37,324 nucleotides of DNA from CAG-826 sp964504595 (GTDB lineage Bacteria > Bacillota_I > Bacilli_A > RFN20 > CAG-826): positions 1 through 37,324 of the forward strand of contig CAZDEE010000014.1 of the NCBI GenBank assembly GCA_964504595.1. Direction: 5' to 3'. Position numbers and translations under genes: made by a program. Each line of letters begins with the position of its first letter. Positions within the stretch are counted from its first letter, which is position 1. Below the pieces are notes generated by a model. The model had not been told where the DNA came from, made no database searches, and saw only the letters and a program-made list of their open reading frames with translations. Below are positions 7,438-15,963 of the stretch, in pieces.

Positions 7438-9210
7438 ATGGAAATAACAAATGACATCAAATATGTTGGAGTTAATGACCATGAAATTGATTTATTCGAA
7501 GGTCAATACCTTGTTCCTAATGGAATTTCTTATAATTCCTATGTTATCTTAGATGATAAAATTGCAGTTCTTGACACCGTCGATATCCATTTTTCTAATG
7601 AATGGTTAAATAATGTTGAACATATCTTAAATGGCAAAATGCCAGATTATTTAATCATCCACCATATGGAACCCGATCATTCTGCAAGCATTGTTGATTT
7701 TCTAAATAAATATCCTTCAACAACAATTGTCTCTTCCTTAGAAGCAAGAGAAATGATGAAAAACTTTTTCCATATTGATCTAAGTAATAAACATATCGTT
7801 ATAAAAGATAATGACACTTTAAAACTAGGAAAACATATCTTAACTTTCTTTACTGCCCCAATGGTCCACTGGCCAGAAGTAATTGTTTCTTACGATAACT
7901 ATGATAAAATTTTATTTTCCGCTGATGGATTTGGTAAATTTGGAGCTTTAGATAAAAATGAAGATTGGCTTGATGAAGCTAGAAGATATTATATTGGAAT
8001 CGTTGGAAAATACGGAAATCAAGTCCAAGAACTTTTAAATAAAGTATCTTCTGTAGATATTAAAATAATTTGTCCTCTTCATGGTCCAGTTTTAAAAAAG
8101 AATTTAAATTACTATATAAATTTATATAATATATGGTCATCTTATAAACAAGAAAAAGAAGGGATAGTTATTGCCTATACTTCAATTTATGGAAATACCA
8201 AAAAAGCGGTTGAAGAGCTTGTTTTGAAATTAAAAGAAAATAATAACACTGAAATTGAGGTATTCGATTTAGCGCGCATAGACAATAGTAAAGTAATCGC
8301 AAAAGCATTTGCGTATAAAAAAATAGTTCTAGCAACAACTACATATAATGGAGATATCTTTCCTTTTATGAAAACATTTATCAATGGATTAGTTGAAAGA
8401 AATATTAAAAATAAAATCATTGCTTTAATTGAAAATGGTAGTTGGGCTCCTGTTGGAGCGTCTAAAATGAAAGCCATGCTTTCAAATTGTCAAAATATTA
8501 CTTTTTGTAAATCAATTGTGCATATAAAATCATCATTAGATGAAGAATCTCTTTTAGAAATTAAAAATTTGAGCGAAGAATTATCTTATCATTCCATAGA
8601 AACATTATCTAACAATAATGATGTTTTATTTAATATTGACTATGGTTTATATGTCATAACATCATTTGATGGCAATAAGCATAATGGTTTAATTATAAAT
8701 ACCATCACACAAGTAACTAATAGTCCTAATCAAATTGCAGTAACTATTAATAAAAGTAATTATTCTCATGATGTCATCAAGCAAACTAAAATGATGAATA
8801 TCAATTGTTTAACCGTTGATACACCATTTTCAATATTTAAGCATTTCGGATTTCAATCTGGAAAAGATGTAGATAAGTTTAAAAATGAAATGCCACTTCT
8901 ATCAAGTAATGGACTAGCGTATTTATCAAATCACATTAATTCTTATATTTCATTAAAAGTTGAAAAATACATTGATTTCGATACTCACGGAATGTTTATA
9001 TGTTCAATTAGCGAATCAAAAATCATTTCAGAAGCGCCAACGATGACATATAACTATTATTTAAAAAATATTAAGCCAAAAACAAAGAGTAATAAAAAAG
9101 GATTCGTTTGTAAAATATGTGGATATATTTATGAGGGAGAATCTTTACCAAGTGATTATATCTGTCCTATTTGCAAACATGGAATATCCGATTTTGAACC
9201 AATTAACTAA
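7438..9210 (+). CDS. Multidomain flavodiiron protein (oxygen/NO reductase)
   Basis: 590 residues with four domains in order. First is a metallo-beta-lactamase-like diiron domain (about 1-235) with all expected iron ligands: H76-M-E78-P-D80-H81, H144, D163 and H215. Next comes a flavodoxin domain (about 242-385) with the FMN loop YTSIYGNTKKA, then a flavin-reductase-like domain (about 395-540). Last is a short rubrerythrin-type rubredoxin (about 553-590) with CKICGYIYEG and CPICKHG. Flavodiiron proteins reduce oxygen to water and/or NO to N2O in the cytoplasm of anaerobes. Fusion to flavin reductase and rubredoxin gives an internal electron chain. GGAGATAGACG sets the start. A free rubredoxin gene follows after 14 bases and is very likely cotranscribed. 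Confidence 0.92.
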   Translation: MEITNDIKYVGVNDHEIDLFEGQYLVPNGISYNSYVILDDKIAVLDTVDIHFSNEWLNNVEHILNGKMPDYLIIHHMEPDHSASIVDFLNKYPSTTIVSSLEAREMMKNFFHIDLSNKHIVIKDNDTLKLGKHILTFFTAPMVHWPEVIVSYDNYDKILFSADGFGKFGALDKNEDWLDEARRYYIGIVGKYGNQVQELLNKVSSVDIKIICPLHGPVLKKNLNYYINLYNIWSSYKQEKEGIVIAYTSIYGNTKKAVEELVLKLKENNNTEIEVFDLARIDNSKVIAKAFAYKKIVLATTTYNGDIFPFMKTFINGLVERNIKNKIIALIENGSWAPVGASKMKAMLSNCQNITFCKSIVHIKSSLDEESLLEIKNLSEELSYHSIETLSNNNDVLFNIDYGLYVITSFDGNKHNGLIINTITQVTNSPNQIAVTINKSNYSHDVIKQTKMMNINCLTVDTPFSIFKHFGFQSGKDVDKFKNEMPLLSSNGLAYLSNHINSYISLKVEKYIDFDTHGMFICSISESKIISEAPTMTYNYYLKNIKPKTKSNKKGFVCKICGYIYEGESLPSDYICPICKHGISDFEPIN

Positions 9211-9224
9211 AGAAAGGAGCGGCT

Positions 9225-9398
9225 ATGAAATACATTTGTAATGTATGTGGTTGGATTTATGATGAAGAACTTGGTGATCCTATAAACGGCATTGCCCCAG
9301 GTACTAAATTTGAAAATTTACCTGAAGATTTTACCTGTCCCCACTGCGGAATGAACAAAAATGCTTTTTCACCAATGAATGAAAAAAATCTCGAATAA
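9225..9398 (+). CDS. Rubredoxin
   Basis: A 57-residue protein with the classical rubredoxin layout: CNVCGWIYDEELGDP at the N-terminus, GIAPGTKFENLPEDFTCPHCG in the second half, so two CxxC knuckles about 30 residues apart to bind one iron. It is a small cytoplasmic electron carrier. It follows the flavodiiron gene by 14 bases with its own AGAAAGGAG site, so it most likely supplies that enzyme or a rubrerythrin/superoxide reductase elsewhere. The terminator stem begins within its last codons. Confidence 0.93.
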   Translation: MKYICNVCGWIYDEELGDPINGIAPGTKFENLPEDFTCPHCGMNKNAFSPMNEKNLE

Positions 9399-9412
9399 AA
9401 TCGAGATTTTTT
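9385..9412. terminator. Bidirectional terminator
   Basis: AAAATCTCGA and TCGAGATTTT form a perfect ten-base stem with a six-base loop, with T runs on both strands. It overlaps the end of the rubredoxin gene and ends at the stop codon of the convergent gene at 9411. Confidence 0.8.
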
Positions 9413-9797
9413 AATTGTCCATCAATTCATCCGATAAATCTAAAATTTCTTTAGAATACTTCTTTTTTAAATATCTTTTTATCTTTTTATAAATTGGATA
9501 TGTTATAAGCATCATAACTATTCCTAATAGTCCCGGCATAAGACCAAACCACATCCACCAAAATTCGTTCCACTCTAAAAAGAAACACATACCTAGACCA
9601 AATAATAAAACTCCAAAAATGCCGAAAGAAAAACCAAAAATGTTTGGAATACGAACAACACGATTATGTAACTTCATTAATCTTTCCATTTTTATATATC
9701 GTTCTGATTTTGGCAAATATTGACTTCTAATACTTTCAATTTCCTCTTTTTCATCGGTTTTTAAAGCCTCATATTCATATTCAAATTTTTCTCCCAT
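9411..9797 (-). CDS. Small membrane protein, last gene of two-component operon
   Basis: 128 residues: a charged N-terminal stretch (about 1-48) containing SIRSQYLPKSERYIKMERL, two membrane helices (about 52-73 and 78-102) and a basic C-terminal helix (YKKIKRYLKKKYSKEILDL). I do not recognise a named family. It is clearly paralogous to the protein at 15577-15936, which has the same order (IREEYLP, helix pair with GxGMC, basic tail NYPLYKKIL..KYRKEILEL). It follows the histidine kinase by 12 bases and probably belongs to the same operon, so it may be a target or accessory of that signalling system. Confidence 0.75.
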   Translation of the reverse strand: MGEKFEYEYEALKTDEKEEIESIRSQYLPKSERYIKMERLMKLHNRVVRIPNIFGFSFGIFGVLLFGLGMCFFLEWNEFWWMWFGLMPGLLGIVMMLITYPIYKKIKRYLKKKYSKEILDLSDELMDN

Positions 9798-9809
9798 AAC
9801 AATCCTCTC

Positions 9810-10829
9810 CTACAAAATAATTTTAAAAGTTGTTCCTACATCAACTTCACTCTCTACCATAATTGACGCTCCTAGGACATCGATAACTTTCTTCACTAAT
9901 GAAAGTCCTAAACCATTTCCTTCTTTAAAATGAGAAGTATCTCCTTGATAGAATTTATCAAAAATATGCTTTCCTGTTTCTTTATCCATTCCGCAACCTG
10001 TATCTTTAATAACTGCAACGACTTGATTATCAACTTTATTCAAAGATATCATTAACTTTCCGCCATCTTTATTAAATTTAATCGCATTATTAATGATATT
10101 ACTAAATACTATTTCTAAATAACTTTTCTCACTTTTTATAATGATATTTTCTTCAATATCACATATTAATTCAATTTTTTTATCTTCAATCAAACTATCA
10201 AATTGAACTATTTGATCAATAAGAAATTCACTTAAATTAAAAGAAGATAATTCAATTTTTAAACATTGATTTTCTAATTTATTAAGCTTTAATATATTTG
10301 TAATTAATAGCGATAATTTACCACAAGCTTCTTCAACGATCTTTAAATACGCTAGTCTTGTTTGTTCATCAATCTTAGATGAAGAAGCCGCTTTTGAATA
10401 ACTTTTGATAACTGATAATGGAGTCTTTATTTCATGTGATACATTAGCAATAAAATCATTTTTCAATACTTCACTTTTAGCTAATTCTTTAGCCATTTGT
10501 AATAAATCATGTTTAATTAAATCAAATTCATCAAAATGATGGTAATTGTGGTTATATGTTAACTCAATATCAAATTCACCACGACTCATTTTTTCTGTTG
10601 CAATTAGAATTTCCTTTAATGGCTTATCGACCATTATTTTTCTTCTAATATAATCAATTACAGTAAAAACAACTGTGGCAAAAATAATAAACAATAAAAT
10701 ATAAATTGCAATTAAACTATGATTTTCATCTTTAATTAATGAAAATACTCCAATTGCTAACGAAGTAACAAGTACAACTGGTATAAGAAATAGAAAAAAA
10801 CCAAATATTAATTCTCTTTTTTTATTCAT
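9810..10829 (-). CDS. Sensor histidine kinase with very short extracellular loop
   Basis: 339 residues. Two membrane helices (about 8-32 and 38-59) are separated by only about five residues, so there is no extracellular sensor domain. A HAMP-like linker (about 62-115) follows, then HisKA with the phosphorylated His132 in NVSHEIKTPLSV and a HATPase_c domain with INNAIKFN (N box), DTGCGMD (G1) and GNGLGLSLV (G2). Such short-loop kinases in Bacillota often sense cell-envelope stress within the membrane, sometimes through a partner membrane protein. The genes at 11507 and 9411 are candidate partners. It overlaps the response-regulator gene by 4 bases, so the pair is translationally coupled. Confidence 0.92.
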   Translation of the reverse strand: MNKKRELIFGFFLFLIPVVLVTSLAIGVFSLIKDENHSLIAIYILLFIIFATVVFTVIDYIRRKIMVDKPLKEILIATEKMSRGEFDIELTYNHNYHHFDEFDLIKHDLLQMAKELAKSEVLKNDFIANVSHEIKTPLSVIKSYSKAASSSKIDEQTRLAYLKIVEEACGKLSLLITNILKLNKLENQCLKIELSSFNLSEFLIDQIVQFDSLIEDKKIELICDIEENIIIKSEKSYLEIVFSNIINNAIKFNKDGGKLMISLNKVDNQVVAVIKDTGCGMDKETGKHIFDKFYQGDTSHFKEGNGLGLSLVKKVIDVLGASIMVESEVDVGTTFKIIL

Positions 10830-11497
10830 TTTAATATCACCTTATATCCTAATCCATGTACAGTTTGAATTTCAAAACCACTGCAACTCTTAGTCTTTTC
10901 TCTTAATTTAGCCATATAAACATCTACAGTTCTCGATGTTGTACTTGAATCAAAATCCCAAAAATCTTCCATTAATTTACTTCTAGTAAATATTTTTTTA
11001 GGTGATGATAACATCGCGTATAATATATCAAACTCTCTAACTGTCAAATTAATTTCCTCATCATCAATTAAAGTAATTCGTTCCTCTTGATTCATCTTTA
11101 AATTACCAACAACTAATTCATTAGCAATCGATATTTTTAAACGTCTAAATAAAGCAGTTATTTTCATTACTAATTCATCTAAATCAAAAGGCTTAGTGAT
11201 ATAATCATCAATACCTATTTGATAACCCAATTGTTTTGAAGGCTTATCATCTCTTGCTGTCATAAATATAATCGGTAATGATTCATCATAATTACGTAGT
11301 TTCTTTGCTAATTCAAATCCATCGATATAAGGCATCATAATATCGCTTAAAACTAAATCAACCTTATTCTCTTCAAAAACATTTAAAGCTTCTAATCCAT
11401 CAAAAGATGTAAAAACTTCATATCCAGCATTTAATAGATAAGTCTTGATTAAACTATTTAAGTTTCTATCATCTTCAACCACTAAAATCTTCGCCAT
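10826..11497 (-). CDS. OmpR/PhoB-family response regulator
   Basis: 223 residues. The receiver domain (about 1-118) has the acidic pair in VVEDD (9-10), the phospho-acceptor Asp52 in LSDIMMP, a Thr in FMTARD and Lys in TKPFD. A winged-helix DNA-binding domain follows (about 125-223) with LTVREFDILYAML and RTVDVYMAKLREK. It is phosphorylated by the overlapping kinase. I prefer ATG 11497, with AGGTGA five bases upstream; a GTG nine bases earlier lies inside that site. Family members bind direct repeats with a period of about 11 bases. Such repeats are present upstream of this operon (12521-12541) and upstream of the paralogous gene at 15577 (15999-16019). Confidence 0.93.
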   Translation of the reverse strand: MAKILVVEDDRNLNSLIKTYLLNAGYEVFTSFDGLEALNVFEENKVDLVLSDIMMPYIDGFELAKKLRNYDESLPIIFMTARDDKPSKQLGYQIGIDDYITKPFDLDELVMKITALFRRLKISIANELVVGNLKMNQEERITLIDDEEINLTVREFDILYAMLSSPKKIFTRSKLMEDFWDFDSSTTSRTVDVYMAKLREKTKSCSGFEIQTVHGLGYKVILK

Positions 11498-11506
11498 ATA
11501 AATCAC

Positions 11507-12457
11507 CTATTCTTCGCATTCACTTTCTTTAATAAAACCTTGTTCAAGCATTATTTTATCTAATTTATCAACTATTTTAGCACTTTTAATATGAAAAATT
11601 AATCCTCCAACTGCATATGGAAATATTAGAATTTCAGATAAAACTATAGATATAATTTGCACATAAATATTCCATTCTCTAAAAGGACTTTTTCCTTGCT
11701 TTAAATATCCATTTATTTTGCCATCTTTTAATTTTCCACTATAATAATAGTTTCCATAGAACTTACTATTTGTCAGTTGAATATTCACTTCTTTTTCTTC
11801 ACTTTGACTCGAGTTTAATGAAATATATACATTATGTTGACGGTCAATTAAACTTATTTTAGGTAAGATAATAATAAATATTCCTAATAAAACAATAATA
11901 ACCCCGACAAATATTCCAAATAAGCCATCTATAAATCTTGTATCATTTTCAGAAGCAAAAGACATTAAAGCAACTTCTGTTAAGGCAATCGCGGTAAATG
12001 CAGAACATAAATTAATAATTTTAATATTGCGATAGTAATGACCTTTACGATAGGAATTAAAACAACCTTTAATAGCAATTCCAAGTTCGATAAAAGATAT
12101 TAATGCAATACATATTCCTAAAACCTGATCATAATTCATTATTGATACATCACTATAAATCATTCTTCCCATATAAATTCCATATTCAATACCCGCGAGC
12201 ATCAAAAAGATACTAATCAACATATTTCTTTTGGAAAACTTCATATTATTATGATCATATATCCCTAATAAACATTCTAATTTTGCAAGCATAATTAAAA
12301 TATTTATAACACCTGCAACTATAAAAAATATTCCAAATATTGTCCCTAAAACAAACTTAATAAGCGCCATAAAAGCATTAAACGCAATCGAAAATTTTGT
12401 TGTAAAAATGGTTTTTTGTTCAAAATTCATCTTTTTATAACGATCTATTAATATCAT
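11507..12457 (-). CDS. Multi-helix membrane protein, first gene of two-component operon
   Basis: 316 residues, family not recognised. About five hydrophobic helices lie between residues 27 and 198. A soluble segment of about 205-255 follows, with a strand-turn-strand stretch (SKFYGNYYYSGKLKDGKINGYLK), then one more membrane segment around 265-290. The stop codon (TAG) lies inside the ribosome binding site of the response regulator, so the two are coupled. Because the partner kinase has no sensor domain, this protein may supply the signal or be what the system controls; that is inference. The start is supported by AGGTGG six bases upstream. Confidence 0.75.
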   Translation of the reverse strand: MILIDRYKKMNFEQKTIFTTKFSIAFNAFMALIKFVLGTIFGIFFIVAGVINILIMLAKLECLLGIYDHNNMKFSKRNMLISIFLMLAGIEYGIYMGRMIYSDVSIMNYDQVLGICIALISFIELGIAIKGCFNSYRKGHYYRNIKIINLCSAFTAIALTEVALMSFASENDTRFIDGLFGIFVGVIIVLLGIFIIILPKISLIDRQHNVYISLNSSQSEEKEVNIQLTNSKFYGNYYYSGKLKDGKINGYLKQGKSPFREWNIYVQIISIVLSEILIFPYAVGGLIFHIKSAKIVDKLDKIMLEQGFIKESECEE

Positions 12458-12485
12458 AAAACCACCTACTTTTCTTTCACATATA

Positions 12486-12541
12486 TTTATATACTATTTT
12501 TGCAAAATAATCTTTAGAAATTTGTAAAAGTTTTGTAAAAG
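12486..12541 (-). promoter_or_regulatory. Promoter and predicted response-regulator box of two-component operon
   Basis: Reverse-strand -10 TATAAA (plus-strand TTTATA at 12486-12491) without a recognisable -35 (12509-12514). Immediately upstream are two direct repeats, plus-strand TTTGTAAAAG at 12521-12530 and 12532-12541, with a period of 11 bases. This is the expected binding pattern for an OmpR-family activator at a promoter lacking a -35. The same arrangement with identical spacing occurs at 15964-16019. Confidence 0.65.
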
Positions 12542-12601
12542 TTTTTTTTAGTGATAATTATAAGTTGTTGTGATATCATTAAAAAAAGAAAGAGGTAGTT
12601 T

Positions 12602-13612
12602 ATGAGAATATTTAAAAAAATCAAAAATTTAATCATATTTGTTTGTGTTTTAGTTACATTCTTTGTTGTTGTTAACGTTATACCTCCATCAAAAGTGATG
12701 GATAATAATCCTTTTATATCCCAAAGTGGGTTACCAATGCTATGTGCTCATAGAGGTGGTAAAACTGCAAATCCAGAAAATACATTAAAAGCGTATCGCG
12801 CGGCCGCATCCGAATTTAATGTTGATATTATGGAAAGTGATTTATGGTTAACAAAAGATAATAAACTCGTCTACAATCATGATGATACCATTAATAGAAC
12901 TAGTGATGTCGTTATAGTAACTGGAGAAAAAAAAGACCATTTTGTTAGCGATTATACCCTTGATGAATTAAGAAATTTTAATTTTGGATATAATTTCCAA
13001 GATAAAAATGGCGCATATCCATATCGAAATATCGAAGGATTAAATGGAGATAATAGAAAACAAATTCTTCATGATAATGGATTATCAATTGTTGAAGTTA
13101 GTGAATTATTTGAAGAATTCTATACATCAAAGCCAGATTTATTATTTATTGTTGAAATCAAAGATAGTGGCGAACGCGGATATACCGCAGCATCAATATT
13201 AGATGATTTACTTACTAATAAATATCCAAATTATAAAAATCAACTTGTTGTTGGAACATTCCATGATGAAATTGAAGCGGATTTAAAAGAAAATCACCCT
13301 ACTCTTTTAAGAGGCGCTCCTACCGGAACTGCTGCAAAATTCATTATTACCGAAATGCTTAAAGTTAACATATTTGACAATGATAAATTTGCTTGTTTAC
13401 AAATACCAACAAGTTATAATATCAAAGGTATAAAGATTAATCTTAATAAAGAAATGTACATTCAACGCGCTCATAAAAGAAATATTGCCGTTCAATATTG
13501 GACAATTAACGAAGAAGCTGAAATGAGAGAATTAATTGAACTTGGTTGTGATGCAATTATGACCGATGATCCTGGTCTTCTTAGAGATGTATTAAATTCC
13601 TATAAAAAATAA
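12602..13612 (+). CDS. Glycerophosphodiester phosphodiesterase
   Basis: 336 residues with an N-terminal hydrophobic segment (about 8-28) that anchors or exports it, then a GDPD TIM-barrel: CAHRGGKTANPENT (catalytic His-Arg), a metal-binding acidic strand IMESDLW, YNHDDTINRTSD (second catalytic His), EIKD in the middle, and QYWTINE..MRELIELGCDAIMTDDP at the C-terminus. It hydrolyses glycerophosphodiesters to glycerol-3-phosphate and an alcohol, probably at the cell surface, recycling phospholipid headgroups or teichoic-acid-type polymers. AGAGGTAG precedes the ATG. Its promoter region adjoins the repeats of the divergent two-component operon, so shared control is possible. Confidence 0.9.
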   Translation: MRIFKKIKNLIIFVCVLVTFFVVVNVIPPSKVMDNNPFISQSGLPMLCAHRGGKTANPENTLKAYRAAASEFNVDIMESDLWLTKDNKLVYNHDDTINRTSDVVIVTGEKKDHFVSDYTLDELRNFNFGYNFQDKNGAYPYRNIEGLNGDNRKQILHDNGLSIVEVSELFEEFYTSKPDLLFIVEIKDSGERGYTAASILDDLLTNKYPNYKNQLVVGTFHDEIEADLKENHPTLLRGAPTGTAAKFIITEMLKVNIFDNDKFACLQIPTSYNIKGIKINLNKEMYIQRAHKRNIAVQYWTINEEAEMRELIELGCDAIMTDDPGLLRDVLNSYKK

Positions 13613-13631
13613 ATGTATTACTAAAATAATT

Positions 13632-13678
13632 ACTTGTTTGCTTTAGATATATATTTATCTAGACAAGCAAGTTTTTTT
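13632..13678 (+). terminator. Terminator after phosphodiesterase gene
   Basis: ACTTGTTTG pairs with CAAGCAAGT (one G-U), extended by an inner TTAGATA/TATCTAG stem, and is followed by seven T. It lies 19 bases after the stop codon. Confidence 0.8.
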
Positions 13679-13696
13679 ATTTTCTGTCTATATAAT

Positions 13697-13721
13697 AAAA
13701 AGATGGTTTAACCCACCTTTT
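13697..13721 (-). terminator. Terminator after acyltransferase gene
   Basis: On the reverse strand AAAAGGTGG pairs with CCATCTTTT around a short loop, followed by TTATTATAT. It lies just downstream of the stop codon at 13729. Confidence 0.55.
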
Positions 13722-13728
13722 CGATTAA

Positions 13729-14478
13729 TTATTTTGATTTAGGATATTCTTTCTTTGAAACATTATCATAAGGAATAACCGTATGTGTTGGTAACTCTTT
13801 AGCTATACGAGTAATTTCCATTTTTAAATGATCACAAATTATTTTTCTTTGTTCATTCATTTCTATGTTTGGATCATAAACAATGGGTTTTCCAAATACC
13901 GCTTTTTTTAATTTAGGGCATATATATGTAGGGACAAAAGAAACACACTTATGATACTTAGAATAATAAAATCTTGCTGTATCAACAAACTTATCTAGAA
14001 AATCATTAACTATTTCATTATGCTTATTTCTTCCTTCTGGAAAAATAACAATATTATTTCCATTTTCAAGTGCGGCCATTGTATCTTTAAAAGTACTCAT
14101 GATACGAGTATCTTTATAAACACCAATTGTATCTGCATGACACATTGCATAAGCCAATATTGGTGCGACTAAATAAGACAATAATTTATAAAACCAACGA
14201 ATCCATTTTGGTTTCATTGACCAGAAATCCGTATAAGCATAGCCTGGAACTTCTTTTAAATGTAACATTTGACCAATACACCAAATATATTTCTTTTTAG
14301 GAAAATATAATTCAAACATCAGTGGACCATGTGCTTGAGCGTGATTTGAAATATAAATTGATGGTTCCTGAGGTGTATTTTCAATATTTTCAAATTTCTT
14401 TTTTCCATAAAAAAAGACTACCATCCCACGGCATAATTTATAAAATAAAGGTTTCTTTTTAGTTTCTACATACTTCAT
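13729..14478 (-). CDS. Lysophospholipid acyltransferase-family protein
   Basis: 249 residues with the PlsC-type layout. ISNHAQAHGPLMFELYF at about 43-58 corresponds to motif I, and IVIFPEGRNKHN at about 148-159 to the substrate-binding FPEGxR motif III. Hydrophobic segments lie at about 97-114. In motif I the Asp of the usual HxxxxD dyad is replaced by Gly (H-AQAH-G), so it may use a different mechanism, act on a different acyl acceptor, or be inactive. I have the impression that a group of Bacillota homologues shares this variant, but that needs an alignment. The gene is single, convergent with the phosphodiesterase and has its own terminator. Confidence 0.75.
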   Translation of the reverse strand: MKYVETKKKPLFYKLCRGMVVFFYGKKKFENIENTPQEPSIYISNHAQAHGPLMFELYFPKKKYIWCIGQMLHLKEVPGYAYTDFWSMKPKWIRWFYKLLSYLVAPILAYAMCHADTIGVYKDTRIMSTFKDTMAALENGNNIVIFPEGRNKHNEIVNDFLDKFVDTARFYYSKYHKCVSFVPTYICPKLKKAVFGKPIVYDPNIEMNEQRKIICDHLKMEITRIAKELPTHTVIPYDNVSKKEYPKSK

Positions 14479-14650
14479 AGATATCTACCCTTTCACTTAT
14501 TCTTCCATATTTTACCATAAGAAAAAACTAATTAGTATATTTAAGTAAATGAAAACAATTTTTCGATTTCAAATGAACAATATTTTTAAGAATTAATACA
14601 ATATAATTTATAGCTTTAAAGTAATTAATTTTTTCATTTTATGTATATTT

Positions 14651-14679
14651 TTCACCATATAATGGCTATATGCTATAAT
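14651..14679 (+). promoter_or_regulatory. Extended -10 promoter of YwaF-like gene
   Basis: TTCACC (14651-14656) and TGCTATAAT (14671-14679; consensus -10 with the TGn extension) with 17 bases between hexamers. It is about 65 bases upstream of the ATG at 14744. Confidence 0.6.
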
Positions 14680-14743
14680 ACTATTGTATTATTAGTTAAA
14701 AACATATAGAATGTGGAGGAATAAGTAAAGGGAGAATTAAGAT

Positions 14744-15490
14744 ATGGTTTGGGGGTTTTTTAGTGCGGCTCATATTATTAGTATAATTATGGCCGTTATG
14801 ATAGCTTGTGGATTATATTTTTTATTAAAAAAGAAGAAAGAAAAAACACAAATATTAGTTCTAGGGATTTTTTCTTTTTCCGGATTAGTTGCTATTGCAT
14901 ATAATTTAATTAAATGGGATTCGCCATTTGAATATTTACCTCTTCATCTATGTTCATTAAACGCAATGGTATTGCCAGTTGCGGTTTTTAGTAAAAGCAA
15001 AACGTTAAATAATCTACTTTTATTATGGGCGTTAGGCGCAATGTGCGCTATTATAGTTAATACAGCTCAAGCCCATTACGAAATCTTTAGTTTTACTTTC
15101 ATAATATATTATTTTCCTCATGTATTCGAATTTACTATTCCTATATTAATGTTTGCTTTAAAAATTGTTAAAAAAGATTTCAAATGTATTTTATCAACTA
15201 TACTAATAACATTAGTTACGTATTCTATAATTCATTTTATCAATGTAGCATTAAATAAATATTTTTTACTAAATAATATCTTAGATAATTTAGGCAATAT
15301 AATAAAAGTTAACTATATGTATTCCATTACACCTTCTAATCCAATACTTCTTATTTTTTATAATATCATCCCTCATAGTTATTGGTATTTACTTTTAGCT
15401 TTCCCTCTTATACTAGTTTATTTAATATTTATTTATCTAAATGATATAAAAAATCATTTAAAAAAGCCTTCTTTACCTAAAACATGTTAA
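14744..15490 (+). CDS. YwaF / TIGR02206-family membrane protein
   Basis: 248 residues with about six to seven membrane helices. The conserved spacing and motifs of the YwaF family are visible: the N-terminal SAAHIISI, EYLPLHLCSLNAMVLP in the middle, YYFPHVFEF, and a C-terminal PHSYWYLL. These proteins are integral cytoplasmic-membrane proteins of unproven function. The start is supported by GGGAGAAT upstream. It is monocistronic, with a promoter at 14651-14679 and a terminator at 15512-15541. Confidence 0.8.
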   Translation: MVWGFFSAAHIISIIMAVMIACGLYFLLKKKKEKTQILVLGIFSFSGLVAIAYNLIKWDSPFEYLPLHLCSLNAMVLPVAVFSKSKTLNNLLLLWALGAMCAIIVNTAQAHYEIFSFTFIIYYFPHVFEFTIPILMFALKIVKKDFKCILSTILITLVTYSIIHFINVALNKYFLLNNILDNLGNIIKVNYMYSITPSNPILLIFYNIIPHSYWYLLLAFPLILVYLIFIYLNDIKNHLKKPSLPKTC

Positions 15491-15511
15491 ATATTTAAAA
15501 TAACATTTTTA

Positions 15512-15541
15512 AAAGAGCAACCTCAATTTGGATTGCTCTTT
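15512..15541 (+). terminator. Terminator after YwaF-like gene
   Basis: AAAGAGCAA pairs with TTGCTCTTT around a twelve-base apical part, followed by ATTTAATTT, a moderate U-rich tail. Confidence 0.6.
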
Positions 15542-15576
15542 ATTTAATTTATAAAGGTTCGAGTTATGTTTTTTTA

Positions 15577-15936
15577 TTATTGATTTAATATTTTTTCAGC
15601 AAGTTCAAGTATTTCTTTTCTATATTTATCTTTTCTTGAATTTAAGATCTTTTTGTATAAAGGATAATTAACAGAAACAATTGCAATTCCAATTATTCCA
15701 ATAATAATTCCTAAAGCAAAGTGTATATCACTACTACCAATAATTTTCATTGCTAAGCACATTCCAACTCCTAAGATCAATGAACCAATAATACCTAATG
15801 TTAAACTAAAAATAAAAGCTGGTTTCTTAACTTTATTTTCTAATCCTTTTAACTTTTCAACATCAGTTAATCCTTTCTCTTGTGGTAAATACTCTTCTCT
15901 AATTTTTTCAATTTCATTTCTTTCATAAACACTCAT
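15577..15936 (-). CDS. Small membrane protein, paralogue of 9411-9797
   Basis: 119 residues with a charged N-terminal part (IEKIREEYLPQEKGL), two helices (about 41-63 and 72-92, the first containing GVGMC) and a basic tail (NYPLYKKIL...KYRKEILELAEKIL). Order and motifs match the last gene of the two-component operon, so the two are paralogues about 6 kb apart. I do not recognise a named family. It has a GGAGG-type site and an upstream promoter with the same response-regulator repeats and spacing as the operon (15964-16019). That suggests it is a target of that system. Confidence 0.75.
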   Translation of the reverse strand: MSVYERNEIEKIREEYLPQEKGLTDVEKLKGLENKVKKPAFIFSLTLGIIGSLILGVGMCLAMKIIGSSDIHFALGIIIGIIGIAIVSVNYPLYKKILNSRKDKYRKEILELAEKILNQ

Positions 15937-15963
15937 TTTTCTTTCCTCCTTGTTTACGATATT

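Noticed and set aside
8187..8477. Reverse-strand frame of 96 codons inside the flavodiiron gene
   Set aside because: Antisense shadow of the flavodoxin domain.
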